DNA from: Sabethes cyaneus | Taxonomy: Eukaryota; Arthropoda; Insecta; Diptera; Culicidae | Assembly (NCBI RefSeq): GCF_943734655.1 | Contig: NC_071355.1 | Coordinates: 55,561,449 to 55,625,448, forward strand | Length of the DNA: 64,000 nucleotides | Direction: 5' to 3' | Shown here: in pieces, positions 33,756 to 45,498 of the stretch | Position numbering within the stretch: position 1 is the stretch's first letter | Layout: the number at the start of each line of letters is the position of its first letter | Made by a program: the position numbers and the translations under genes | Notes under the pieces: model-generated | What the model was told of the DNA's origin: nothing | Seen by the model: the letters and a program-made list of their open reading frames with translations, nothing else | Databases searched by the model: none

Positions 33756-34479
33756 GTTAGAAGTTCATCTTTAAATTGTAATTTGAATCATCTGTAGATT
33801 CAGAGAATTTTTGCCCACGATTATATGTAACTATAATGGTTTAATGATAATAAATAATCAATTCTTGAGCTGTTTTCCAACGAAAATTTTGGAATCAAAA
33901 TCATAACGTTTACATTACATCTATGATTTGCGACCTTTCGAATGTCATTTATCAAGGCATGATTTATATTTGATGTGTGCCGTCCGATACAGTGAACGAA
34001 AATACAAGTACACTTCCGTTAAAATTGACGTTTTACTTCAAAGAACTCTTTCGGTGTAAAGATTCAACTTTAATCATAAACAAGGGCTAATTTTTTTTCT
34101 GTCTTACACCATGCGATTATTAAATAACCCGAATCATCGGAGTGAATGCAAGGTAAACCAGGCAATGAGGTATTCAATTCATCAAACGCAACAATTGTTT
34201 ACATCTTGAAAGTCACAATAGCTTATAGCTTCATCCGTCAGAGTTTCTTCTGTTATTATCCATCTATTCGAAAAGCTGTTTTTCCTTTCTAGCTCCGGAA
34301 TCTACCAGTCCCGTTTCCGATAAGTCCGACAAACAATTTTCATTGCCCGAACGCAGGCCAATTCAGCAACCTAATTCGCATCAATGCTTATCGTGTGAAA
34401 CTTAGCTTTCCCTACAAACAGCGAGTTTCCCTTCTTTTGAAACGCTAGTTGGAGGCAGTTCGCTTCCGGTAAGCTTTTT
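33756..34479. other. No gene seen
   Basis: No recognised feature. Confidence 0.45.
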
Positions 34480-35380
34480 TTTCTCTTGCTTCTTATGCAC
34501 ATATCGCTGGCTGGCTGGTTTGCACAGCCTTCCGCATGAAACACCACGCGCTTTTCAGCCGAGTTGGCATTCTTCTGAAGTTTGCGCTGGCTATATCGTG
34601 AACCGTTCCAGCTGGGGGTTTACCTTTTACAAACAGTTTTTCCAGCAAATCAAGTTTCGTCTTGGAAGCAAAGCGAAAAACTTGAACGAGATAAACCGAG
34701 CGTGCATTTTATGTTTTGTGGCATACCAGCGTCGCCTACTCGCAAGATATCGCTCGAACTCAAAGTAAAGAAAAGATGAACGGAATTTCAACAAAAATAA
34801 AAAAAGAAACTGGTCCTCGATCGAACTGGACTCGGAGCGATAGGCCAAGTACAGCCGAGCACAGCACAGCAGCGGGGAGATCCGATGGGAAAGCACAACA
34901 CCAAACAAAGCGGAGAAAAACAAAAGGGGCGAAATATGCAAATAACCCTCCGGAAAGTTTAGCTTTCGTTCTGTTGATACAGCTCAACTGCTCAACCGAG
35001 TTGATTGTTTTCCACGATTCTTCGTGAAGAAAGTTTCTTTTTCCACAACGCTTGACTCGTCATCTGGCATGGCTTTAGAAGAAGAAGAAGAAGAAGAAGC
35101 ACAAGAAGAAACTGTTTCTTTCACCTCACGGCTCACGCTGTATATTGCCGTCAGTCAGTCAGTCAGCCGAAGTCGAATTTTCCGCTACCTTTCGATTGAA
35201 AATGAGATTGTTTCCAATTTAATCCGACCGCCATCAAACACGTCATCGTCAGGCCAACCTGTCAGACGCCCGTTCGACGAGGTCATTTTCGCGGGTTCAT
35301 TTTGCACCCGTAGATAACGGCCGCGCGAGTAGCGATGCGGAATGAGCTGAAGTAGCGAGATATAAACCAATATATATAGA
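34480..35380. other. GC-richer unique segment, unassigned
   Basis: Frames near 34520-34779, 34716-35027 and 35024-35317 (plus) and 34627-34987 (minus) are open together without any recognisable domain. Contains a (GAA)n run at about 35081-35110 and a (GTCA)n run near 35150-35166. Could be an untranslated first exon or promoter region; no evidence decides. Confidence 0.3.
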
Positions 35381-37489
35381 GTAATGTACCTCTACCGTAA
35401 AAATGCGCTGTAAAAAACCTCCGATCAAAGGGTTGAGTTGAGATGAGGCGGATGATGGCAGACTCGGTCACCTTCCATGTGATGGGAGGGATTTCGCGCT
35501 TGTTGGGTTACACGTTAGGTCAACAAACGATGGAAATGATTTTCCGAACGGGTTGTTATCATTTCACCACCAGGTTGTATGATGTTGATGTCTACTAATG
35601 GATGGAAATACGCAACGAAATATTTTTTTTTTGCTTTTATCTGCTGGAATATCCGCATTTGAAGTTGATGTTGATTTTGCAAAAATATCCGAATCGATTG
35701 AAAGTGGAATATCCATCTAGAGCACACATGAAGCTTGATTAGGGTAAACTTTATTTGTTGATTTTTCGTCCGACTGGCTCATAATGTGTACACAGAACTG
35801 GGCCTTAAAAATCATAGCATGGTAAATTTTAGAGAGAAACCATTGTATGCAAGTAGGAGTTGATAGGACCATTTTAGCGGTTCGAAAATAGTGGTTTTTG
35901 CTTTACTCTGCTTCCAGAAATCTTTCGTCAATGCCACGTCTGATTTCATAAAATGCCCAGTTGTACCGTGAGTAACTCTCGCACGTCTATTTATCAACTG
36001 CAGAGTGAGTCACGCGGTCCATTTGACATGAAATCGGATGCCCCCTTTCGGGGGGCTATGGGAGGCCACTGTGCAGTCAGTCAAGTTCCACCTCGTCAAA
36101 GAAATCGACAGCCACGTGCTCACTCGCGAAATCCTGTCAACATTATCTGCCCAATTTCAGGTGATTCTGAATTCCTGTCCAGTGATGCCCATACCATCGC
36201 AACTACAGATATGACTGATAACAAGCTGAAAATGATTCTATGCTGATTTCTGTTCCTGCTCAGAATGTTCTGGACGAATTAAATTAAAAAAGGCATTGAT
36301 GTAAATAGTACCATCTTTAACTTATTTTTGCATGCCTTCGAATGTGTTATCTACTCTACTAATAAAATTCATTGTTGTAATCCAACGCTAAACCATATCA
36401 ATTTGTTTTGCCCTGGTCATCTAGCAAGGGTTCCGACTGTAATAAAAACAAACAATTGATGTATTTTAAATTGACTCGATGACTGCAAAGGAAGAGTCAC
36501 GTGCAGACAATTCTGTTTTTTTTTTGTGTGAGTGTGTGCCTCAAAGCCCAACGAGCAAAAGCGATGATTTATTCAAACCTCCAGGGTCAAATGAATTATG
36601 AAATATAGCTCTACCTACAGCTACAGTTATTTAAGCTAGACATTTGGCCCTGCTTTACGAGAAGAAAATAAAATTGTTCGTCCGTTTCGTGTTGTTGTGT
36701 ACAGTATTTTTTTTTCTCTTTTCATGTTTTTTAGAACATAATGGACCGGCGACGTCTGAAATATCCGTCGTGGCACCATATAAATTCGCAGCTTCTTCTT
36801 CGTTTCTTTTTCGGCGGTTTCGGTCGGATAGTCTACGAGCCACTGGGCTGGTATACTGTGGGCACAATAATTTGCTCCATCCGGCTACACACAAAAGCCG
36901 ATGATCAGCTTCTTATTGAGGCCAGTATAAATGTTGCCGTTGGTTTTCATCACTCTGAGGTACATTGATTGGAGCCGGTTTTCCAGATTCGATTATCTGA
37001 ACAATCGAACAATAATCTTTTAAAAGGAAATTATTAAATACAGGACTAACACCGTAATTTCAATGATTGAGTTGTACAAGTTGTTTTGTATTTTTGATAT
37101 TTTACACTAAATTCATAATTTTAGGATTGATATTTTAATTGTTTGAGTGCAAGCATGTGTCAAAATTATGTCAAAATTTCTATAACGCTGGTGTAGGAGT
37201 AAACTAAAATGTGCAGCTGCTGTGTGCCCGAATGTGATTAGAAGAGAACTTAAAGTTTTGGCGAAATGAGTTTTGGTTGCCTATCAATCCTAATTTGAAT
37301 CGGTATAAATATCCGCAAAGGCCTCTGAAGATCACTGCTCCAAAATTACCGCTTCGACCGGTTCCGTGATTGCTGACCGATCAGCATCTCGGTAGAAGGT
37401 AGAGCACAAAACTAAAACAATACACATTACACCTGTTTTGCTAATTATATTGATACAATGAAGTTTTAGTTTAGAACTTATTTTGTTTT
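35381..37489. other. No gene seen
   Basis: A 97 codon plus frame at 35953-36246 and an 86 codon one at 36644-36904 have no domain or clear start that I can support. No mobile-element signature recognised. Confidence 0.4.
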
Positions 37490-37735
37490 GAGCAAATCCT
37501 TACCATTTAGGCCAGTTTCGAGGTCTGGCGTGTGACCTATTTCAACACTTGTCGTCTGGCCAGTTTGAAGACCTGTCGTGTGTCTAATTTTAAGACCTAG
37601 CGAGTGACCAATTTCAAGACTTGCCTTGTGGCCAATTTCAAGATCTGTAGTGTGGCCGTTTTCGAGGTCTGTCGTGTGGCCATTTTTTAGTTCTGTCATA
37701 TGGTCAATTTCAAGACCCTAGCCCTAGCCCTTTAA
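37490..37735 (-). repeat. 30 bp tandem repeat with open frame (10-residue units)
   Basis: About seven units of 30 bases. On the minus strand the frame is open through them and reads repeats of GHTTDLE(I/N) or near variants (NGHTTDLENG, EIGHKASLEI). Divergence between units is mostly single-base. It may be translated by chance only; no start, signal or partner exon is evident. Confidence 0.7.
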
Positions 37736-37790
37736 TTTTTGTTATTATTTCAAAGATATTCCTTTGGTATTTGCCCGTTGATTGGTTTAA

Positions 37791-38314
37791 CCCTCTAACG
37801 GGTAAGGCCGTCTGCAGACGGCCTTCGCTTTTGGAGCTCCAGAGCCGCATAGGAAATTTGTTTTGATTCGACAATATGCAAAATGTGTTCAGAACAGATT
37901 TCTTGACATTTTGATATTAATATCACAACATTCTGAATATGCATTCAAAAGTTATCATTTTTCAAAAACAAAAATTCCGAAAAATTTCGAAAATAATTAA
38001 TTCGCGAAAATTTCCCTTTTTTACTTTTCATGAAAAAGCAAATCTAGAACACAATGATTGACCTTAACATTTTTCTATGAGTAAATTTCATGCTTAATAT
38101 CAATATTGTAATGTATTTGAATTGAAAAAATATCTTGGTAGAGCGTTAGACATGAAAAACGAAAAAGAGAAATTGGACTTTTTCTAACCTGGCGCTCCTG
38201 CAGATAATTATATTGGCATGAAAATCAGAACTTAAGGTTCTTTCGAGTGTACTTTCATGATAAAACAGTCATTAGCTTGATCGCATCGTTTTTACGATGT
38301 TGCCCGTTAGAGGG
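37791..38314. mobile_element. piggyBac-type MITE, 524 bp
   Basis: Begins CCCTCTAACGGG and ends with the complement CCCGTTAGAGGG. TTAA is duplicated at 37787-37790 and 38315-38318, the diagnostic piggyBac target. Just inside the left end is a perfect 18 base palindrome GGCCGTCTGCAGACGGCC. The interior is AT-rich without a transposase. Confidence 0.9.
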
Positions 38315-38397
38315 TTAAGTATTTTGACAAACGAAAAATTTGAACGTACCCCTTTTATGAGGCCCTGAAAGCCAACGTTAATGAAAATTTTCATAAA

Positions 38398-41300
38398 CTA
38401 AGCCAGTGGTATTCCAAAAAAGAGTCCAAAAAGAAAACCACAAGTGTTCAGGACGAGTCCTAGGACCATCCAAGAAAAATCACAGATGTATAAAAGTTTA
38501 GAAAAATTCAAAACAAAGGTCCAAAAAGAGTCTACGAAGAGCCCAAGCGAAGCACAAGAAAAAAAAGTCAAACCAAAATCCACGAAGATTTTAAGAAAAA
38601 TCAAAGAAAACTCCAAGAAGAATCTAAGAAATGTTCCACATAAGAAGCTTGCAAGGATAAAAAACCAAACGGTTTGAAAAGGGCCAAGAAAGATCCAAGA
38701 AAAGTTTAGTGTAGTATAAAAAACACAAAAATAGTTTAAAAAATTTTTAAAATCCAAGAAAGATAAAAAAGAGCTCCAAAAATAGTGCCATAAATGTTCA
38801 AGAAAAGTCCGAGAAATGTTCAACACGAGTCGAAAAATGCGGTAAAGGCATAAAAAGAGCCCAAGAAAGGTCCAAGAATAGATTTAGAGAAATAAAAGAA
38901 AATTCCAAGAAGTGTTCAGGACAAGTCCAAGAAGAGATCAAGAAGGGCGTAAGTGTTGAAAATAGTCTAAATATTGAATAAGAAATAACCCAGTACAAAA
39001 GGAGCCCTAGAAAGGTCTCAGATGAGTTCAAGGCTAGTCCAAAAATGGTGCTAAAAAAATTGAAGAAGTGTTCATGAAATGTCGAAGAGGAGTCCAGGAA
39101 GGCAATTAAAAAGTACCTGCATACAGGTCAGAAAAGGTTTAAGTATAGTCCTGGAAAGGCCCAAGAAGAGTGCGAGAAATGTCCAGCAAGGGTTCACGAA
39201 GACGGTAAGTATTCAGAATGAGCCCAAATAGGGACCAAAAGAGGTCCAAGAAGATTTCAAAAGGAGTCCGCCAAAGGTTCAAGAAGAATGTAAGAGAAAT
39301 CTCCAAAAAGTCCAAGAAGAGTAAGACAAATTACAGAATAGTCCTAAAAGAATCCAAGAAAATTCCAAGAAGAGACCAAAAAGGTTATATGGGTTCAAAA
39401 AGAGTTTAAATATAGACCAAGAAAAACCCAACGAAAGTACAAAACGAGTTCATTGAAATCCGAAAACAGTTTAAGACAAGTCCAAATAAATCAAAGAAAC
39501 ACGTTCAAGAAACCGACTATTCAACAAGTTCAACAAGAGTCCAAGAAGGGAGCAAGGAGTTAAAAAGAACACAAATAAAGATCAAGAAATGTCCAAAACG
39601 AGTCGAAAAAGAGTCCGGAACGCTTTTAAGAAAGGTCCACGAAAGGTTTCAGAAGTGAGAAGTCTCAGAAAGGTTCAAGAAGAGTTTAAGAGAATTCCAG
39701 AAAATATTCAAGAAGTGTAGAAGGGTCCAAAAAGGGTCCAAATGTAGGCTAAAAAAGATCTAAATGTAGGCTAAAAAAGAATAGTTTAGAAATAGTCTAA
39801 GGAAGGTCCAGGAAGCGTCCAAAAAGAATTCCAAAAGAATCCAAGCAAAGTCCAAGAAAAGTCCATGATTAGTCTGAGAAATAACAAGAATCCAAAAAGA
39901 CGGTGAGGGTCCAAAATGAGTCCTAACAGAGACCAAGAAAGATTAAAGCAGACTTCAAAAAGAGTTCAAGAAGAATCCCAGAAGAATTCAAGGAAAGCCC
40001 ACGGAGGGCAGGTCAAAATGTTTCACAAGAGTCCAAAAAGAGCCCAAATGGAGACTGAGAAATGTCCAACAAGGAGACGATAAGGGTTTGGAAAACCCCT
40101 AAATAGAGAACAAAAAGAAGGTTCAAGAAAATTCCGAAAAAGTCCAAAAAAGGTTCAAGAAGAATTGAAGAGAAATCTCTGGAAAATCCAAAAACGGTTT
40201 TAGACCCAAAAGAACCAGAATATTTCGTAAAGAATCCAAGCAAAATACAAAAGAAGTTTAAGTATAGACCAAGAAAAGCCCAATAAGAGTATAAAACGAC
40301 TCCAAGGAAGGTCCAAGAAGAGTTCAAGGAAGGTCTATGAAAAGCATCCATGAAAAATGTCCAAGAGTCCGAGTAATGTTCAACAAGAGTCCAAGAAGAA
40401 AGCAAGGGCCCGAAAACGGCACAAGCAGAGTTCAAAAAAGGTCCAAAAAGAGTCCGAAAAGTGTCCCAGAAAAGTCCACGAAAGGTTACAGAAGCATCCA
40501 AGAGAAGTTCCAGAAAAGTACAAGAAAAGTTCAAGAAGGGTATAAGTATAAAAGAGTTCATATATAGACCGAAAAAGGTCTGAAAATAATCTAAAAAGTG
40601 TCTAACGAAGATCCAACAAACGTCAAAGAAGAATTCCACCAAGTTCCAAGAAAATTCCAAAAAGTGTCCGAGAAATGTTCCACAAGAATGCAAGAACACG
40701 GTAAGCGTCCAAAAAGAGCCCTAACCGAGACCAAGAAAGATCCAAGCACAGTTCAAATGTAATCCAAAAAAATGTTCAAGAAGAATCCAAGAAGAATCCA
40801 AGGCAAGTCCAAGAAGAGAAAGAGAAATGATTCACAAGCTTCTAAAATGAGACCAAATGGAGACCAAGAACAGTCTAAAGGAAAGGTGTATGAAGAAACC
40901 TTGATGAATTCAAGAAAAATCTAAGAAAAATCCAGGTAAAGTACCACAACAATTCAAGAAGCCGGTAAGGGTCGAAAAATGGAGACCAAGAAAGGTCCCA
41001 ACCTTGTATTAAGAGATGTCCAAAAATGTCCCTGAAAAATCCAAGAAACGTTTAAGAAATATCTAAGAAAAGTCTAAACAGAGTTCGCGAAATATTCAAC
41101 AAGATTCCAAGCCGAAAAAGCGCACAAAAAGAGTACAAGGAAGGTTCAAGAAGAGTTCAAGAAATGTCTAAGAAGAATCCAAGTAATGTTCTACAGGAGT
41201 CTATGAAGAGGGTATGGGTTCAAAATTAGCAAGTAGACACCAAGAAAGGTATAAGAAGAGTGCAAAAGGAGTCCAAGAAAGGTCCCAGAAGAGCCCAAAA

Positions 41301-41455
41301 GAAGTCTCAGAAAAGCTCAAGTAGCGTCTAAGAGAAGTTCCAGCATTGCCCAAGAAGAATCGAAGAAAAGTCCAACAAGAGTCCAAAATAGTCAAAATGT
41401 AGACCAACAAAAACGCTCAAGAGTGCAATGATGATCCAAGACGTATTCAAGTAGA
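38398..41455. repeat. Purine-rich satellite, ~15 bp unit with higher-order pattern
   Basis: More than 3 kb of degenerate repeats of the type AAGAGTCCAAGAAAGGTCC, with a basic step near 15 bases. A longer phrase, (C)GAGAAATGTTCAACAAGAG then a CGGTAAGGGT block then AGCCCAAATGGAGACCAAG, comes back every few hundred bases (near 38815, 39175, 39870, 40015, 40375, 40675, 41185), so there is a higher-order unit. The long minus frame at 40013-40699 (LFLDSSWTF-like repeats) is a by-product. Nearly all purine on one strand. Confidence 0.9.
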
Positions 41456-41954
41456 GTAAGAAGGGGTAAAAGTGCGATGCGGGTGCATTTATCGGTGTAG
41501 ATTCCGAGTAAATTGACTACATTGGTATGGATGGGTGACTACTTTGACAGCTTGAATCTAACGTAAACTTTGGTTGCTTACGAAGCATGCTGCTGAGTTA
41601 TGGCAATTGTTGTTTTAGGGCGGTTTTGATGCAATTGATGATGCAAATACGATATCAACAGTAGGATATTACTTGTTGAAAACTTGTAGCAGCGTTTTAC
41701 ATCACTCACATACCTGTTTTGAAAATACGGTGAAAATAATTTACAAAATATATTTCGCTTTCTTGTAATTTAATCTAACCCTGTCAAGCACCTAGCGAGG
41801 TAAAAGTGCTATTCACGGACGCACAGTGGCGCTCCTCCATACAAAGCTTGGCCAAAAGTCAAAAGTTACTTCAAATCGACTGAATATAACATCTTTAGCT
41901 AATTTCGGGTCGTTGATTTCAAATTTGGGATCAGAAATCAAAAAAACTGATCGC

Positions 41955-42101
41955 TCATTAGGGTGGTTCACAAAATTTTAAAAAAATAGTTTCGTTTTTT
42001 TACTTGTTTCATTGTGGTTTTTGGTTTTGAGATGGCAAATTTTGTATTTGCCGATGAAAGCATTAAAAACTTGTATCATAATGCATTAGGGTGGTTCACA
42101 A
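41955..42101. repeat. Direct repeat ATTAGGGTGGTTCACAA, 127 bp apart
   Basis: ATTAGGGTGGTTCACAA occurs at about 41957 and 42084 in the same orientation, next to the 3' side of the Penelope-like element. It may be a duplicated target, a terminus of another element or part of the Penelope terminal repeat. Confidence 0.5.
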
Positions 42102-42240
42102 GCCATAAAAAAATTAAACAAATAAATTTTTTTGTGCAACGTAAGAGCACCACAATCACTAGACACAATCGCGGACAAGACACTTCTAACTCTTACAAAA
42201 TGTTAAAATAAAACAAATTACTTTAAACTTACACGTCGAC

Positions 42241-42271
42241 CGGTTTCAGGCATCATATGCCTATCTTCAGG
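42241..42271 (-). ncRNA. Hammerhead-ribozyme-like core in the Penelope 3' region
   Basis: On the minus strand, about 90 bases after the stop of the Penelope ORF: CCTGAAGA, then a 5 bp stem AGGCA/TGCCT with a TATGA loop, then GAAAC. This matches the order CUGANGA, stem II, GAAA of the hammerhead core, and Penelope-like elements are reported to carry hammerhead motifs in their terminal repeats. A complete stem III with its UH cleavage step is not evident within one unit. It could act only in a tandem RNA, or be a fossil. Confidence 0.45.
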
Positions 42272-42359
42272 ACGAGAGCCGATGTCCAACTGATCACTGT
42301 GTCGTTATTGTATCATCATCGATGCAACGTCGTAGAGAGAGTGAGGAAGATGTCACAGC

Positions 42360-44642
42360 TTAATTTTTTCTTATAAGATTGAAGAGAGGCGAGATTATTG
42401 GTGCGTCATCATCATTCATAAGCGGTTTCGCTGCATTGGAAATAAACATTGATTCCCAAGCATTAAGCAATGAAACCTTCTTCACAGTTTTAATTAGTTT
42501 AGCACTCTCCCAATCGATTTTATGTAGCTGGTTACCACTATGTGATGCAACACTAGAATCGCACGTTCTGTTGTGTTCCACTGCCTTCATATGTTCCTTT
42601 AGGCGAGTTTTGAACTTGCGACGTGTTTGACCTATGTACACAGCCGGGCAATCTTTGCGTGGAATCTGATAAATCCCCGATTGCTCATCGGGAGGTGTTT
42701 TATCTTTAAGATTACATAACAGTTCCCGTAGTGTGCAGCTACTTTTGTGGGCTACCGCAAATCCAAAATGTTTCAGCACATGTTTAATCGGATTTGTAAC
42801 TGCTGGGTAAAACGGTAAGCTAATTCGAACGTTTTCCTCTCTCTCTGGTTGGAGGGTCGTTGCTTCATAACGGTGTCTTTTTCTTTCGTGTTTTCTTAGA
42901 ATTGTATTCACAAACATTCTATCGTAACCATTTTGTTCAGCGATTTTGAACATTCTATCTTTTTCAGTATCAAACTCGTCTTTTTCCAATGGTATATTGA
43001 AAAGACGATGTGCCATTGAGTGAAACGCTGCTTGTTTTTGGGCACCAAAATGGTTCGAGTCTGCAGTTATGAAGCGGTCCGTTGACGTTGGCTTACGGTA
43101 AATCCCAAATTTTAAATTATTGTTTTTATTTTTGGAAATGAACAGATCCAGGAACGGAAGTTTTCCATTTTGCTCTTTTTCAACAGTGAATTTAATTGTG
43201 TCGTGTTTAGAGTTAAGCAAATTAAGCGTTTGGGGTAAATAGCGTTCTTTGACCACTGCGAACACATCGTCGACATAGCGTTTCCAGACCCGAGGAAAAA
43301 ACTTATTACTTTGCGCTTCGATTTCAAAATCGCTCATAAAAACTTCAGCTAGTAACGGGGAGAGTTTATTTCCCATACTGAGGCCAAAGGTCTGTTTATA
43401 AAACTTTCCTCTGAACAAGAAAAAGTTTTGTTTCATGCATAATTCAGCCACTGAAAGGTACGCTTCAATGTGATTTGATGGGGTACGATTTCGTTCCAAA
43501 TGATTACGCAAACTTTCTAGGGCGTCTTCAACGGGGACGCTTGGAAACAAAGACGTAACGTCGAAAGATGCCATGATCTCCCCTCGACGTATCTCAAGAT
43601 CTTTTATCTGTTCAACCAATTCTATCGAGTTCTTAACTGATTTACCATGATTTACCGGATATTTCTTAATTTCGTTTACTAACCATGCAGCCATTTTTTC
43701 CGTCGGTGTACAGATATTGGAAGAAATAGGGCGCATAGCCATTGGATTCTTATGAATTTTTGGTAGGCAATAGAGTGACGCTACTTTTGAATTCGGGACG
43801 TAAAGCCGTCTTTCAAGATTTTCGTCGAGCATTAGACGGGATACTTTTGATCGAACTGCATTTGCTTCCTCTATCATCGAGTTCAGAGGGTCTCTAGGTT
43901 TGCCGTTTTTGAATTTCCATTCTTCATACGGGCCCGCTTTAATCATATCCAGTACCCGTGAATTATAGTCTTCCTTATCCATAATCACAATAGCGTTTCC
44001 CTTGTCAGCGCGAGAATAAAAAACATCATGTTCTTTAAGTTGCTTAACCGTCTCTCCCAAGTCCGATCCACTGCCTTTTATTTTTGCTTGCACGGTTTTG
44101 GTATGTAAAATACATTCCGAAACACTATGCCGAATAGCTGACTTTGATGGAAGATCTTGGTATTGAATAATACTTTCAATACTATTTATAATGTCCGCAA
44201 GTGGTGCAGATGGAGGTTTGATTGCAAAGTTTAACCCTTTATTTAGGAGGTTTAACTCATTCGGCGAGAAATTTGTGGACGAAAGATTAACTACGAAATT
44301 TTCGATCAATTGTGGAGATTTGTTCACTGTACTAGGTTTTTGTAAATGTTCTAAGGAAAGTAACTTCTTATGGTGTTTTTGTTTCATTTGGGTTACGCGC
44401 TTTGAGAGGTTTTCGTAAACAATGTTTAAAGTTTCCTGCCAACACTCTGTGTTTCGTTCTTCACATCTGTACACAACACAATCGGCCGCGGTATGGTATT
44501 CAACCTCTTTCAACAATCGCAAATGTAGTGCATACAATTTTTCTTCGACCACCGACACTTCTTTATGCTTCACTTTTATTTCTTCCGACAACCAAATTTG
44601 CTTGGCTTTGTTGGTAGCCTTTTTACCCGCTTCACTTTTCAC
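42360..44642 (-). CDS. Penelope-like element protein: reverse transcriptase with GIY-YIG endonuclease
   Basis: A 760 codon frame without internal stops. The N-terminal 200 residues are charged and helix-like. The reverse transcriptase spans about 205-560: RADKGNAIVIMD (211-222), LPKIHKNP (293-300), MASFDVTSLFPS (357-368, first catalytic Asp), FGLSMGNKLSP (419-429) and RYVDDVFAV (455-463, catalytic DD). The GIY-YIG nuclease covers about 650-740: SGIYQI (655-660), VYIGQT (668-673), Arg 680 and Glu 730. Penelope relatives usually have two cysteines before VYIGQT (IPCxxC type); here it reads IPRKDC, so one is lost. There is no in-frame ATG at the head: the frame opens after a TAA, starts with GTG at 44642, and the first ATG is residue 85, so the true start or a 5' splice is unresolved. 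Confidence 0.93.
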   Translation of the reverse strand: MKSEAGKKATNKAKQIWLSEEIKVKHKEVSVVEEKLYALHLRLLKEVEYHTAADCVVYRCEERNTECWQETLNIVYENLSKRVTQMKQKHHKKLLSLEHLQKPSTVNKSPQLIENFVVNLSSTNFSPNELNLLNKGLNFAIKPPSAPLADIINSIESIIQYQDLPSKSAIRHSVSECILHTKTVQAKIKGSGSDLGETVKQLKEHDVFYSRADKGNAIVIMDKEDYNSRVLDMIKAGPYEEWKFKNGKPRDPLNSMIEEANAVRSKVSRLMLDENLERRLYVPNSKVASLYCLPKIHKNPMAMRPISSNICTPTEKMAAWLVNEIKKYPVNHGKSVKNSIELVEQIKDLEIRRGEIMASFDVTSLFPSVPVEDALESLRNHLERNRTPSNHIEAYLSVAELCMKQNFFLFRGKFYKQTFGLSMGNKLSPLLAEVFMSDFEIEAQSNKFFPRVWKRYVDDVFAVVKERYLPQTLNLLNSKHDTIKFTVEKEQNGKLPFLDLFISKNKNNNLKFGIYRKPTSTDRFITADSNHFGAQKQAAFHSMAHRLFNIPLEKDEFDTEKDRMFKIAEQNGYDRMFVNTILRKHERKRHRYEATTLQPEREENVRISLPFYPAVTNPIKHVLKHFGFAVAHKSSCTLRELLCNLKDKTPPDEQSGIYQIPRKDCPAVYIGQTRRKFKTRLKEHMKAVEHNRTCDSSVASHSGNQLHKIDWESAKLIKTVKKVSLLNAWESMFISNAAKPLMNDDDAPIISPLFNLIRKN

Positions 44643-45398
44643 TGATGAATTGATCTGAATTTCATAAAAAAATTATTACAAAAAAAACTTGCGATATCCA
44701 CTAAGCTCGTTCAAACTATAGAATTAACTCTTCGGAATCGTAAGGTATCTTCACTATATAAAAATAAATTCAGATCGGTTCAGTAATTCAACAGTTATGA
44801 ATTTTTAAAGAAAGAAAATTGGTCAAAAATGATGATTTTTGGCATCACCCTAACTCAGAAAAAGACACCCTAAGCGCCAAGTAAAAAGTCAGGGGTCTAA
44901 AATTTTCCGAAAAGAAACAACTACACAAAATTTGAACAAACACGAGCATTTTTAATTGGGACTTTCGTGGAATTCTCCTATGGAAGAGAAAATCATTCCT
45001 TCATGTAAGAAGAAGAAATCACTTCTAATATACCCGCCAAAAAGTCGATATTACTTCCTTAGCGCAGCAAAGCGCAGAAAGCCACCTAGATTTCCAAAAG
45101 GTAGAGAAAATTTCCTATAAGATGCATTTAACGTGATCGTTTTCTAACGTTTCCCGTCATACTTTCTTGATCGCTGAATATTGGTGTTGAGTTTCCCATA
45201 CATTTTGTATGGAAGAACAAAATATCATTCTTCAACATGTTCAACTTCAGACATTTGTCAAAAATTCATTTTAACTTCAAACTGGTTAGAATTTTCAGGT
45301 TAACCTCCTAAAGTATTCCAGAAAATGATAAAAATATAATAATGGAAAAAGCTTGAAATTGGATTTTTGACTTTTGGCCAGCTTTGCGCCATAGTGGG
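44643..45398. other. 5' flank of the Penelope element and rest of the inner element
   Basis: AT-rich, non-coding. Contains CACCCTAACTCAG and GACACCCTAAGCG near 44850, inverted relatives of the TTAGGGTGGTTCA motif at 41957 and 42084. No Penelope long terminal repeat could be delimited. Confidence 0.4.
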
Positions 45399-45498
45399 AC
45401 GGGGCAAAAGTGCGATTCATGAACGAGGTAAAAATGTATATTGACCAAACTCGTGATTTTAGTCATGACCTTGAAATGCGGTCAGGCATATATTAATA

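Larger units (their letters stand above)
41826..45398. mobile_element. Inner inverted-repeat element holding the Penelope copy
   Basis: Left end CACAGTGGCGC ... AAAGCTTGGCCAAAAGTC, right end on the minus strand CACTATGGCGCAAAGCTGGCCAAAAGTC. The left copy has about 11 extra bases. Outside both ends is an imperfect direct repeat (AAAAGTGCTATTCACGGACG and AAAAGTGCGATTCATGAACG). The Penelope-like element lies inside. Element type unknown. Confidence 0.5.

Noticed and set aside
40013..40699. 228 codon Phe/Leu/Trp-rich frame that looks membrane-like
   Set aside because: It is the pyrimidine strand of the 15 bp satellite; the hydrophobic look comes from the repeat unit, and similar frames occur all along the array.
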